A DNA stretch of 64,000 nt from Mytilus galloprovincialis. Lineage: Eukaryota > Mollusca > Bivalvia > Mytilida > Mytilidae. The stretch covers positions 73,352,268 through 73,416,267 of the forward strand of contig NC_134847.1 in assembly GCF_965363235.1 (NCBI RefSeq), in the 5' to 3' direction. Under the pieces are notes generated by a model. The model was given only the letters and a program-made list of their open reading frames with translations, was not told the origin of the DNA and made no database searches. Both the position numbers and the translations under genes were made by a program. Positions 20,689 through 32,150 of this stretch are shown piece by piece. Numbering within the stretch: the first letter of the stretch is position 1; each line of letters starts with the position of its first letter.

Positions 20689-23600
20689 ATATACGTATCA
20701 ATATGAGCGATATATCAGTATTTTGTTGTACCGATAACCATTATCAGAACGTTTGCATACAAGCATTAATGACTTCTGCTACATCTTATAAGGATTTTAA
20801 TCAAAACTCGTATGCAATGAAACAACTTATCACAATTGAATATGTATTCTTCAATTCCAAAAGACAAGCAAAAAATGTATTCGATAATAAAAACAAAAAG
20901 CTTTAAAAACTAATTAAGATATTAAAAATATAATTTTGTAAGCTAGACCCGCGTTCAATATACATAAGACTCGTTAGTAGCACTTTGATTGCTACAGGTC
21001 AAATGCAAAAACAAATTTAAACATTGAGTTACAAGTTGCACTCTTTTTTCTTCTTTAAAAGTTAAATAATGTAAGATGATTTATAACGGATCTTCATATA
21101 TTTCCCAATGTAAATATTTCTAAAACCAAAATTATTTGCAAGCCAACATTATAAACAAAATATGCAAAGAACTTAGCCTTCAAATGACATACCCGCTATA
21201 ACAACTCAATATTCTAAACGCAATTATGCTGTTTCTGATCCATATATAGATATAAATGTTCAAGTTAAGTTTTAACAGACGTATTTTTAAAGCAACCAAT
21301 AAAATGTAAGGTAATTTCGATCAAGAACTCTTTAACAGGTATAGATAATACCTATGAATGACAAGAACTCGTTAATTGGTATAAATAATACCTATGAATG
21401 ACAGTATATAAATGTAATTTTTAGACCAAAAAGAACAAAAAAACAAACGAGCAAAACAAGATATAATGATGTTCATTATCATCTTAATTGTGTGAGACAT
21501 TTATAACTGCATATCACGATTTCACTTAAAATAATTCTTAATGTAAACCATTTCAAATGGTATAAACAAAACAAAATCTCGTTTGAATTGTTTTACATTG
21601 TCATTTCGGGCCTTTTATAGCTGACTGTGCGGTATGAACTTTGCATATTGTTGAAGGCCGTACGGTGACCTATAGTTGTTAATTTCTGTGTCATTTTGTT
21701 CTCCTACAGAAAGTGACTCATTGGCAATCATACCCCATCTTCTTTTTTTATATATGTATTTGGTTAAGTTATATCGATGCTAGCAGTTCAAAGTTTTGTT
21801 ACTTTGTTGAAAGCATCAATCCCCTTGAAATTGGAATAATAGATACAACATATGCACTTAAGGATTGTCAAAAGTTTGGTTGACGTCATACATTTAAAAA
21901 TTATACGGATACAATCAGGTTTTAGTTAACTGGTATATGATTTGATGTTTAATTATCATATGCGATTTCATCATCGATGTTTTCTTGAAATGCTAGCTTT
22001 AGAGAACTTTCAAAACTAGAGATATAATCAGGTGATACAAATGGGTAAGCAGCTGATGTCCCTCTAGGAGCATCTATCGAATTGATCATGTCAAAAGAAA
22101 TAGCTTTTATCAATCACATTTGATGGTTATGAGCAACCTTTTGAAAAATAGAGATAGTAATACAAAAAACATATACGTTTTACTACATTATCATTCGCCA
22201 ACTTCATATGGATTTTTGCAAAACATCAATTTTTAACGTTTTATTGTTTGTAATTGAAAGTCCACGGAATTTGCAACTATTTGTACATATTCTCGATTAA
22301 CAATATTCTACAACGGCAAAGTGAAACATAACGGCATCCACTGAACTTTCAAATGATTCTTTTACTAAACTATTAGCGATCCTAAGGTAAACCTCATATC
22401 TTAACTTAAATCTAAAAGTTTACCATGAATGTCAGGTCAGGAAAAACCTTTACGACAAAGGGATGATTTCAATGTCCCATTTTGTAACTTACAATTTCTT
22501 ACAACAATATTCCGGCAGCTTTTGCATATGGAGATTAATAATCCAATTTGATACGATATTCTATAGTTTGCATTTCTTCCCATGCACTATTTCCCCCAGA
22601 GAGAGAGAGAGTTAGTACCTACAATCATGCTAATAAACTTAAGATCCTAGTGTAAAGTTAAAGTCAACCCTTCGAAATCTAGTTTGATGTATTTGTTTTT
22701 ATGGTCGTTTTTTCAATGTTGTTTTCTGTGCATCTTCAGCAAAAAGTTGAACTGTTCCATTTGTAGTTTCTGCTCCATTTTTATATTAATCGGTTCTCCT
22801 GAAATTAGTTACCGCTGACGTAAGTCGTTTCAATGTTGTGTTTCGTCGATTATATTATCGTTTTCGATAAATTTATCGACAGTGTGATATGTTTGAATCT
22901 CGTGGCATAATCTTATGTAATCAAATTAGTGATCGATATGAAAAGATCAGAAGATGGAAACACATATTGATAATGCGATTAAAAAAAGCCAAAAACGAAA
23001 ATTGTTATAAAGAGACAAAACAATTACAAAACATGCATATTAAAAAGGGAGAGAAAAAAGATTGAGTAACAAGAACCCAATAAGTTCCCTGGTTAACTCG
23101 AGTGCTCCGGAATAGTACTGTGTTCCTGATGTACTTGCAGATACGTTATATGGTGATAAGAGATATTCTGTTATGTCAAAATTGACGAAAAGATTCCGAA
23201 AAGTGATGCATGGAATGCCTTCCTTTTTCTATTTAATAAGGAATTCCTTGATGATTTAATCATTCAACAAAAATACCATTGTTTCATTAACAGTTGTTAA
23301 TGTCATGATCACTTAGACAATTGTGTCGTATATAATTTGAACGTTTTCGAAATTATTGAGAGAAGAAATACTTTAACAAATGTATACTTCCGAGCATGAC
23401 AAAGAAGTTTAAAAAATTGGATTAGTTTTATTTTCATTTTTGACAAAATAATTCATGTGCCGATATAAGCCCTATAAAGTTGGCAACTAGTAATGTAACT
23501 AGCATTCTAGCTATCTAAGATATCTACGATAGCATTTGTACTATCCGTCAGTAAGTCGCTCAAATCATTTGGTTTCTGTATTTTAAGGAATGTTCAAGTT

Positions 23601-26410
23601 AATGCAACAAAACGTTTTTACTTAAAATATCTAAAAGACAGTTAAAGTAAAATATATCTATAAAAATATCTATAAAAAATGTGGTATGGATTCCACTGAG
23701 ACAATTCTCCATTCAAGTCACAATTTGTAAAAGTAAAACATTTAATGTCGAAATACGGCCTCCAACACAAATGCATGTCTTATAAATTGTGACTTGGATG
23801 GAGGGTTGTCTCATTGGCACCCATATTAGAATCAGGTGAGCGATACAGGCTCTTTAGAGCCTCTAGTTTATGTAAATTGGGCCGTTTTTTTCCTCGTTTG
23901 AACTGTTGTACACATATCATTTTGGGGATCTTTACAGCTTGCTGTTCGGTGTGAGCACATGCTCCGTGTTGAAGACTGCATTTGAAATTAAATGATTTTC
24001 TTCTACAAATTGTGACTTAGATGGAGACTTGACTCTTTTGCACTCATACCACATCTTCTTATATCCATTTACTGTCTGTCGTTTTCAGCTAGTGGCAACT
24101 TACCAACTATCTTAATTAAGGTGGATAATCGCTAAATGTTTCCTCTGACATAAATCGTTCATTTTGTAAAAATGAAAATTTCACCGTGCTTCTTTTCACC
24201 AAAATATTTAAAAACAAATCTGGGTTAACGTGCTGTATTTTCAAGCTAAACGTTTTGCAGAATTCACCATTTTTATAGATTATTCTTTAAAAAAATACTT
24301 TTTGTGAATAGAAGGAAATCTATCAGATATAACATCAAAATAAAATGTGAGAGATATGTTTCCCAGTATGCTTTTAGAAATTAAAAGAAAAAGTGGTGTC
24401 ACCTAACTTGTGTTCTTGATACAAGTAGAAAAATAAAAATTCATTCACATTTCTTTATAAAAATGTTACTATAAGAGTTGTCTTTTAGTATATTGCTAAG
24501 TTGCAATTTTTAACATAACAACTCTTATATTTGGTATTTGGAAAAACAATCTTTACATTATTCAATAAATCCCGTATTGTCTTATTTGAATAAACAGTTT
24601 TATATTTAAATTGCTATCTCAAATTTTGCAGATTTTAACGTAAAACTACACTGATGTGTATTTTTATTTTTGAAACAAGGATAGTGGTATACAGCTAATC
24701 TACCTAAAATTACCGACCATGCAAGAGCTGCATAGCCAGTCAAGTACGTTAAAATCGTTCATCATTATACCTGAAATTTACCGACCGTGCATGAGCTGTA
24801 CTACCAGTAAAGGTCGTAAAGCATTCCCATCATCATACCTGAACTCTATATCAACAGAAATTGATCTCAAATGTGTAATGCAACGTGCTCATTTAGGATA
24901 TTAAAAGTTTATAACGTTGTTCATTTTAGTTCATTGGTTCGATTATTCAAACACTTAGGTTTTCTATTCCCCTCCATAGATTGTCTTAACAGTATTTGGC
25001 ACAATGTTTTGGTCCTAGAAGCAACAATATTTACGCATAGCTGAATTACAAAAGAATAAGCTTTGTATTTTTGATGAGCTATTACAATAACTGTCGATGC
25101 CCAAGTAAAATTACTGGCCGAATGTTTCACCATCGCGTAAAAACTATGTACGATTATTATTTAAAATTGACTTTCAACTAGCTTTCAGTAATTGCACGTA
25201 CTCTTATATCGACAATTTGTGTTTCTTATTATACATTGAATGCTCGCAGATATCTTTAATCTCATAACATTCTGCATATGGCTATTTATAGTTAGGAGGC
25301 TGTAATTTACTTGTTTTCGTTAATCGTTGTATATCAATTTGCTTTCGTTTATTGTTTAATTCATCAACAAGGCCGCTAATTTTTCTCTTTTATATTGATT
25401 TATATCTTATTACATGGTGCCTTTTATAGCTTATAAACTGACTTCAATTTTGAATTAAAAAATATCTAAAGTTTTATATTGTGAAAATAATTGTATAACG
25501 TTCGAGGCTGCATGTTAATTACGTTAGCACGTCACTGGTTTTTAATATTCTGTAGTATTTGTCCGTGGTGGAATATGTTTGTTGTTGTCCTACAGGTTGC
25601 ATGTTGTGTCGACTTATATTTAATGTGTTTCCCTCGTTTGTTTTCTATCAATCGATTTATGACATTTGAACACCGATAAACTATTGTTTTTTTGGAATTT
25701 TGAATCCTAAATGCTCTTCAACTTTGTACTTATTTGGCGTTATAAATATTTTAATATGAGCGTCACTGATGAGTCTTATTTAGACGAAACACGCGTCTGG
25801 CGTACTAAATCATAATCCTGATACCTTTGATAACTATAAGTTGCCTTTATTTACTTAATCATTAATATCGGGAATATGTATATAAAAATGTTTTTACTGT
25901 ACTGTACATTGTATGTAATATCAGCTACAAAAACGTTTCTTGGTTGGCATCTTGTCAGGTTGATTTATATGTGTGTCTGAAGTCAGTTGTCTTTGTATAT
26001 ATACATTTCTTTTAGTTGCAGGATTTGAATTTTGTACAATTCTGTCTGTTTTTAATTTTGTCAATATAAGAAAACGATCAACAATTGTGTTTCGAGCTTT
26101 CGCCAGCTATAAAACCTGAAAATGTATATAACAAGTCAGAAATATAAAGGGGGTTTTCCATATTTTCTTTGGGCGGATATAGTGCAATATTTGATTTTGT
26201 CAGGAATTCGGTGTTTTGTAAATATTTTTTTGACAATTATAACAAATCTTATTTTATTTCAAATTGATCATTAGATAAAAAAAAACCTTAGCAAAAAATA
26301 CATCTATGTAGGTAAAGACTTAAATAATAAAGCAACAAATAAACGAGTTTAAATTTTTGAATGTAATACAATAGTATTCTGCTTAAAAAACAACACTTCT
26401 AAAACATTTC
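20689..26410. other. Intergenic stretch between genes B and C
   Basis: No coding exon is seen. Recognised pieces are R2 copies (about 21600-21755; fragments 23690-24065), an imperfect two-copy direct repeat of about 70 bp (about 24700-24845, marked by 'accgaccatgcaagagctg'), an R1 fragment (about 25550-25690), a retrozyme end with a hammerhead (25760-25803) and an R3 fragment (about 26090-26220). The rest is AT-rich and featureless. Any promoter or 5'-UTR exon of gene B should lie in this stretch or within the triplicated block. Confidence 0.5.
25760..25803 (+). ncRNA. Hammerhead ribozyme, solitary copy
   Basis: Stem I is GCGUCA/UGGCGU, with core CUGAUGA, stem II GUC/GAC, GAAA, stem III ACACGCGU and cleavage triplet GUC (predicted after 25797). 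All core residues are intact. It follows a short truncated retrozyme body. Confidence 0.75.
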
Positions 26411-28202
26411 TTATAATCCCATATTCTTCAGTTCCCTGGCTTCTTGACATGCTGCACACATATAACAGCACGAAACTGTCAAACAATCATTACACATGTC
26501 GCCCTACAAAGTACATTACATAAGTATATATCAAGTAATATCTGCACTTGTTAAACTGCATGAAAGATCTATTTTTGATAAAACCAAAAAAGTTGATAAA
26601 AGTATTACCCTCAAATTGACGAAAACGACAACGTCATCATACACCACACGATGATTTTGGTTAACCTGTCAGATCTCTTTTGAATCATATCTCCATTTTT
26701 TCTATCCAATCATTAGAGAAAAGATCCCAAATTCATGTATTTAGTTTTGATGTTATATTTGTTATTCTCATCGAATTTTGTCTAATGCTTAGTTCGTTTC
26801 TGTGTGTGTTACATTTTAATGTTGTGTCGTCATTCTCCTCTTATATTTAATGCGTTTCCCTCGGTTTTGGTTTGTGACCCGGATTTGTTTTTTTCTATCG
26901 ATTTATGCGTTTTGAACATCGTTATACTATTGTTGATTTTACTTGAACTATGTCCTTTTTATAACAAACATTATTCACTTTTGATTGTAACTAAAATTGT
27001 ATTTTTAAAGCCTTTCCTTATCGACGACAAAAAGCAAATAGTCGTATCAACATGTTATTAGAAAAGGAATAAATAGACTGTCGTGAACTCTCAACGAAGA
27101 ATTGGTTTGCAAATGTCGAATTTGATTTTTATATGCTATTTTTTTTCTATTTTTTTTTCTTCAAATTTGATTAGAAACAAGCAGATATCTCAGTAAAATG
27201 ATTAACATAACGAAATAAATTTCTTTCAGCGCATTACTCTTATCAATCTAAATATTGTTATATTTGTTTACTTGATTCTTAGCTTTGATGAAAATATTGT
27301 ATAGTGTAACTATAATTTTTGCGGTTTGAGGTTAACATTTATATATATATTGGATTGTATATATACGATGGATTCAAAAGCAATGCACAACAAATTATCT
27401 TTGTACAAATCAAATAGTTTTCTAGACATGTATGGTTATACACATTTTTATATATTTTTTTAGCTTAAACTTATATATCTTGAAATATATTAAAAGGGTA
27501 CGAAGATCTTGTTTCATATGAAATTGATTCTAGGCTTCTGAATAACTTTCCTAGAAAGCACCTGTAACAATTCATAATATTACGAAATCATTTTCAACCG
27601 TACAATCTAAAATGTCTCTTATGTCAAGTTTATTTATTGAACTTTATTTGTAGGTAATCAATGACATGAATTGATATAAAATTTGTATCTCAACTTCGAA
27701 TGCCAATGTAATTTTGACAAACTGAGTTATATTGGTTTCTGCAGCACTTTGGAAGTAATGGTTAAAACATTATACCGTTATTCCTACAAATATTTGATCT
27801 TTTTATATTATTTGACATCTTTCGTCTCTCTGATATTGTTTTTACATTTAAAAAATTCACCGTTTCTTTATTTTATGACGTAAACAGATTTTTAGTCTCT
27901 CAGATAATAAGTTATAACTAAACATATTTAACTAAACATATTTGGAATTTTAAATCTATATATATTATGCACGCAGGAAGTATGCATTTATTATGTAACT
28001 TTTTACTATTTGTGACTGCGATAGACTGTTTTGTTAAAACTAGTATAAAAAATATTGATCCGAAATAAACTTTCAAGTACATTTACCACCAAAAACAGAT
28101 ATGTCTGTTATCAATGAAACTTAGTATTATCAAATACTTTTATCAAAAGAAATGTTAATGTTTCTCGTCAGATCGTAGGAATACATGATCCAATATAATA
28201 TA

Positions 28203-28241
<39 letters not shown>

Positions 28242-29261
28242 AAAAAATAGATTAAGTATGATTAACAATGAGATAAATTCTCATACGCCTATTACCCAAA
28301 GACAAAATGAATTAAAAGTTAGCAAATTGATGTCAGTGTAAGTTAATTCCAGTTTTATTGTTTTGAAATAACTAAACTTACTCTTATTCCACCCATGGTC
28401 CTTATCCTGGTCCTCATATTTATTGGCGCGGCAGGAACACAGCACATAGTACAACAACATTCACCAAGACGCGATGCTAAAGATGCCATAGCACAAGAAC
28501 AACAACAAAAAGTGAACAAACCTGAAATAACAAAACAAAAAATAAAAAAATAATAATTAAAACATGTCCAGTCAAGCATGTGAAAATTGATAATGTCTAT
28601 CACACATCACTTTTTATTTATCTTATATTAACTTTTTACTTAAAAAATTTAAAAAATCTGTATTATAATGCATGATGTATAATGTATTTGCATTTGGTGT
28701 CTGGTTTAAAATAAATATAAAATTTAAAATGACTAAGTATCTCAATATTCTAATATAGCACAGATACATCCTGATAATATAGTACGACAGACATTTTTAG
28801 TCTTCATTATCAATAGCGCTCGAATACATATGTTCAAAGGTCAAATCAAATTAAAAATAAAAGAAAATTGTGGTGCCAAATCTGGTTAAAGTCGTCTTGC
28901 AAGGAAAACAGAAGTACTTTGTAGATTCGTGCTTTTGATATGTAACATTTTAATTTTAACATGTCTTAATATCAATTTTAAACTTAATGTTTAGTTACAT
29001 ACAATTTCCGACATCAGAACAGCAATCAAATATTCCAGTAGACCAGTCCCTGATACCGTGTCTGTCTACAAGTAAAAGTGGGTTACCATGCTGTTGGGGC
29101 TGTGCAATAACAACAGTAGTTGACGACTGTTGTTGTTGTTGCGGTACTTGGTCGTACCTTTGCATAGACTGAGACGATGGCGCTTGGTTATAGCTTGGAG
29201 CATTTGGGTGCTGATTATAGTTTTGAGAATTTGGATGGACCTGGTTATCTTTAGAATCCAT
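26411..29261 (-). CDS. PLAC8-family gene C (cornifelin-like), three coding exons
   Basis: The exons are 29003-29261, 28382-28521 and 26411-26503, encoding 163 residues with GT-AG introns in the shared phases. The ATG at 29261 is directly preceded by a good acceptor (tttctttcag then ac), so a 5'-UTR intron is likely. Residues 1-55 are Asn/Gln/Pro-rich, with a run of five Gln near residue 43. DWSTGIFDCCSDVGNC spans the first splice junction (about residues 72-87). Next come FCCCSCAMASLASRLGECCC, RTRIRTMGGIR and GDMCNDCLTVSCC, ending KNMGL. This is a typical full-length PLAC8 protein, predicted to be membrane-associated through its hydrophobic Cys-rich block. It is closest to genes A and B. An R1 repeat lies in intron 2. 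Confidence 0.9.
26750..26940 (+). repeat. Dispersed repeat family R1 (representative copy)
   Basis: The copy is marked by 'gatgttatatttgttattct' at the left, 'gcgtttccctcggttttggt' in the middle and a 'gttatactattgttg' end. Other copies: about 1090-1260 (-), 11850-11960 (-), 12605-12945 (+), 14575-14765 (+, with duplicates at +2457 and +4915), 25550-25690 (+), 43735-43865 (+) and 50645-50860 (-). Class unknown; it has no usable open frame. Confidence 0.6.
28195..28240. repeat. (TA)n-(GA)n compound microsatellite
   Basis: An alternating TA tract passes directly into an alternating GA tract. It lies in intron 2 of gene C about 140 bp from exon 2. Similar TA tracts lie at about 33957-33985 and 34640-34662. 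Confidence 0.9.
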
Positions 29262-30500
29262 GTCTGAAAGAAATATTCTAGTGATGATCTGACTGCCGTT
29301 TCTGAAATTCTTTAAATAAAATATACATATATGTAGAAATCCAACCGCAAAAGTCAATAAAAAAAGAGATACAGAGGTTGCTATGGTCTTTATCGAGAAC
29401 CACAACATGCAGAAACACTCAACAGAAAGTATTTTTAGTATGCAAATCCTACAAAGAAAACTTCACCACGATAAAGTTAAAACACAGAAAAACAATAAAC
29501 GCGCGAAACAAGTTTTGCTATGATTACATTGCTTCTTTTAATAGATGAACAGAGAAAAAATATAATGTGCAATGAACTCGATCTTGAGGAAAGTAGTAAA
29601 TTATAATTATCGGAATTTCTGTTAGTAAAATGCATCTTCATGCAGTTCTATATCTCATGTCGTTGGATATATATATTATTAAAAATATGAAGTATTTAAC
29701 ATGACAAAGAATCAAAATCAGACATATCAATATAAAAAAAAATCCTCAAAGATACCAGGATCGAAATAATGTAAGCCAGACACGTGTTTCGTTAACACAA
29801 AACACATCAGTAACGTTCAAATTAAAAAGGTTAAATAGGCAAATATGTTTAAATTTAAATTACCAAATTTGCTGATCCAAAATTCTCCAAATTCAGCTAA
29901 TGTAATCTATTCCTTGGTTAAAAATCCTTGATTTCGTCATTCAAACTTTTTAAACAGTTAATTTATAATTATGACATTATCAGGTGATACTTTCGGAGAA
30001 AGATCCTTACCAAGAGTGTATCCCAGTGATTGTATATTAACTCGTAATAGATACTAGAATTTAAATTTTGTCCGCTAGAAGTGCTTTTTGTCTACCCATG
30101 ACTCATCAATAACGCTTGATTCAATAAATTAAAGCCAAATAAAGTACATAGCTGAAGAACATTGAGGACTTAAAATTCCTTAACATTTTGCTAAATACAG
30201 CTTAGGTAATCTATTCCTGTGGTAAAAAAAAAATACTAAGTTTAGTACTTCGAAAGGTTTTGGTAACCAGGCAATTTATAATTATGTCCCTGAAGTTCTG
30301 ACAACTGAGCTGGTGATACTCTCGGTTGGAAGAACAGGTCCATCGACCCTTCGGTTGTGAATAAACTATTTCGAGATACCAGAATTCAAAGTTTGTACGC
30401 AAGACCCGTATTTCGTCTTTACAAGACTTACCCGTGACTTGGTATACAGTAATTTCTTAATGTAGAAAATGGAGGCTTTACTTTGATTTATAACTAGCTA
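29262..30500. other. Upstream region of gene C
   Basis: No exon is identified, although a 5'-UTR exon for gene C is expected upstream of 29261. Decayed minus-strand hammerhead remnants lie at about 29770-29820, 30070-30120 and 30390-30430, recognisable by cgtttcgt/tttcgtct and catcagtaacg blocks. I judge them inactive. Confidence 0.45.
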
Positions 30501-30765
30501 AACCTCTCACTTGTATGAAAGAGGGACGAAAGATACCAGAGGGACAGTCAAACTCATAAATCGAAAATAAACTGACAATGCCATGGCTAAAAACGAAAAA
30601 GACAAGCAGACAAACAATAGCACACAGGAAACAACATATAAAACTAAAGAATAGGCAACACGAACGCCACCAAAAACTAGAGGTGATCACAGGTGCTCCG
30701 GAAGGGTAAGCAGATCCTGCTCCACATGTTGCACCCGCCGTGTTGCTTAGGTAGCAATAAACAGT
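30500..30765 (-). repeat. Dispersed repeat family R5 (representative copy)
   Basis: The repeat is recognised by 'gggacgaaagataccagagg' and the 'ggtaagcagatcctgctcca' block. Other copies: about 33050-33275 (+), 50195-50395 (+), and a copy split at about 60885-60915 and 61575-61760 by a reverse-transcriptase fossil. No coding potential. Confidence 0.55.
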
Positions 30766-31269
30766 ATTAAAATTTCCCCATCCCTTTTTCATTGCTTTCT
30801 TGCAATATTAAGCGTATTGTTTGTGTCATATATGTGCATATGTATGTAATCAGAATCTTCCATAGATTTTCTATCCAGTATATAAAATGGTAAAATATAA
30901 CTTCTTTTGGGTGTATCCATGGCAACAATCTGCATTCATTTGCTATAAAATATTGCAAAAAGGGGAAAATAGATGTCACATATTTCCCCAAAATTTGCAA
31001 AAGTAGAATTTCAATCGCTTGAAAAGAGGGACGAAAGATAGTACACATGACACCACATAGAAAACTAAAGAATACTTATTATGAAACTGTTTACATATAT
31101 CTTTCAATAATTCCAATGAAAACCATATGTCTTTCGTCTCATTTTTTTTTTTATATAATTGCGTCAAAAACGTCGTGTAGAAAAAAAGTGTTTATAAACA
31201 TTACATTAATTGCTGGACCAATGGCCGGTCTAGCTATGAAAAAACGGAGAGTCAAACAGAAAAATAGAC

Positions 31270-32150
31270 TAATTCGGTAGGTCACATTCATGAAAGGGAA
31301 GGGTATTGTAGTTACGACGTAAGGAACATATCCGATATCATTTGTGAAACGGTTATTCCATAACGGTCAACCAACTCGTGATGGTGTCCGTAACATTTAC
31401 GAAGGGATGATTTCAACTTCACCATTTGGAACTCTTGGTTTAATAGCTTCCTTGTGAAGAGCAATCCTCTATCAAGAAAATCATGATAGGAAATGCAAGC
31501 ACAGGAATATCGTCTTAATTGGGAGATATATATACCGTATGCAGGTGCTGCTGGTATATTTCTACTTAGAAATGGAAAGTTCACAATTGGAAAGCTGAAA
31601 TCATCTCTTTTGTCGTAGAGTTTTGTTTTCAACCGACCTTCATTGTCAATTTCTAGATGTTAGTCAAGATATGAGGCCGACTTAACTGTATCTGTATTAT
31701 CCTTTATCTCTAGTTCGATGGGATAGATGTATTCAACATAGTCACCAAATTTTGAATTATTTAGTGAAAGAACATCATCTTTATAGCGAAAAGTCGAGTT
31801 AAAGAATATTGCTAACTTCTTATCTTTCTTCCTAAGAAGTTCTTGCATGAAGTCAGCCTCATAATAATAAAGAAACAAGTAGACAAGAGGGACACAATTG
31901 GTTCCCATTGGAATATCGACAGTCTGTTGAAAAACACGTTCTCCGAACGTTACAAATATGTTGTCACTCAAGAAATCAAGCATCTTGATAATGTCAGTTT
32001 CAGAGATTTTTTTGTTTGAATCAGAGTGATCCTTTACAAAGTAGGATTTATCCCCCTTTAAGACAAGATACTTGTATCTACGTTGACCATTCTTTTTTAT
32101 GAAGCAAAGCAATACCAACTCTTTCAATTTGTCTTGAAAGACGCATTACA
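31270..32150 (-). mobile_element. Fossil reverse-transcriptase element, Penelope-like (tentative)
   Basis: This is a decayed remnant of a reverse-transcriptase element. Recognisable signatures include an IPMGTNC block and an FRYKDD catalytic-region block, followed by a downstream SFPIVNFPF block. These match a single-ORF reverse transcriptase family common in bivalves that I tentatively place with Penelope-type elements; it is not LTR-like as far as I can see. It is broken in several places and truncated at both ends, and so is old. Related fossils are at about 34740-36620, 44540-45000 and 61010-61560. Confidence 0.5.

Larger units (their letters stand above)
26504..28381. other. Intron 2 of gene C
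   Basis: An AT-rich intron with an R1 copy (about 26750-26940, +) and, near its 5' side, a (TA)n(GA)n microsatellite at about 28195-28240. No coding signal is seen. Confidence 0.7.

Noticed and set aside
20634-20906. Plus-strand 90-codon frame beginning in poly-A sequence
   Set aside because: It starts in the LINE poly-A tail and runs through the end of a DNA element into AT-rich DNA. The lysine-rich start is an artefact.
28987-29172. Plus-strand Cys-rich frame opposite gene C exon 1
   Set aside because: It is antisense of the Gln-rich PLAC8 exon; the apparent Cys and Thr runs come from its glutamine and threonine codons.
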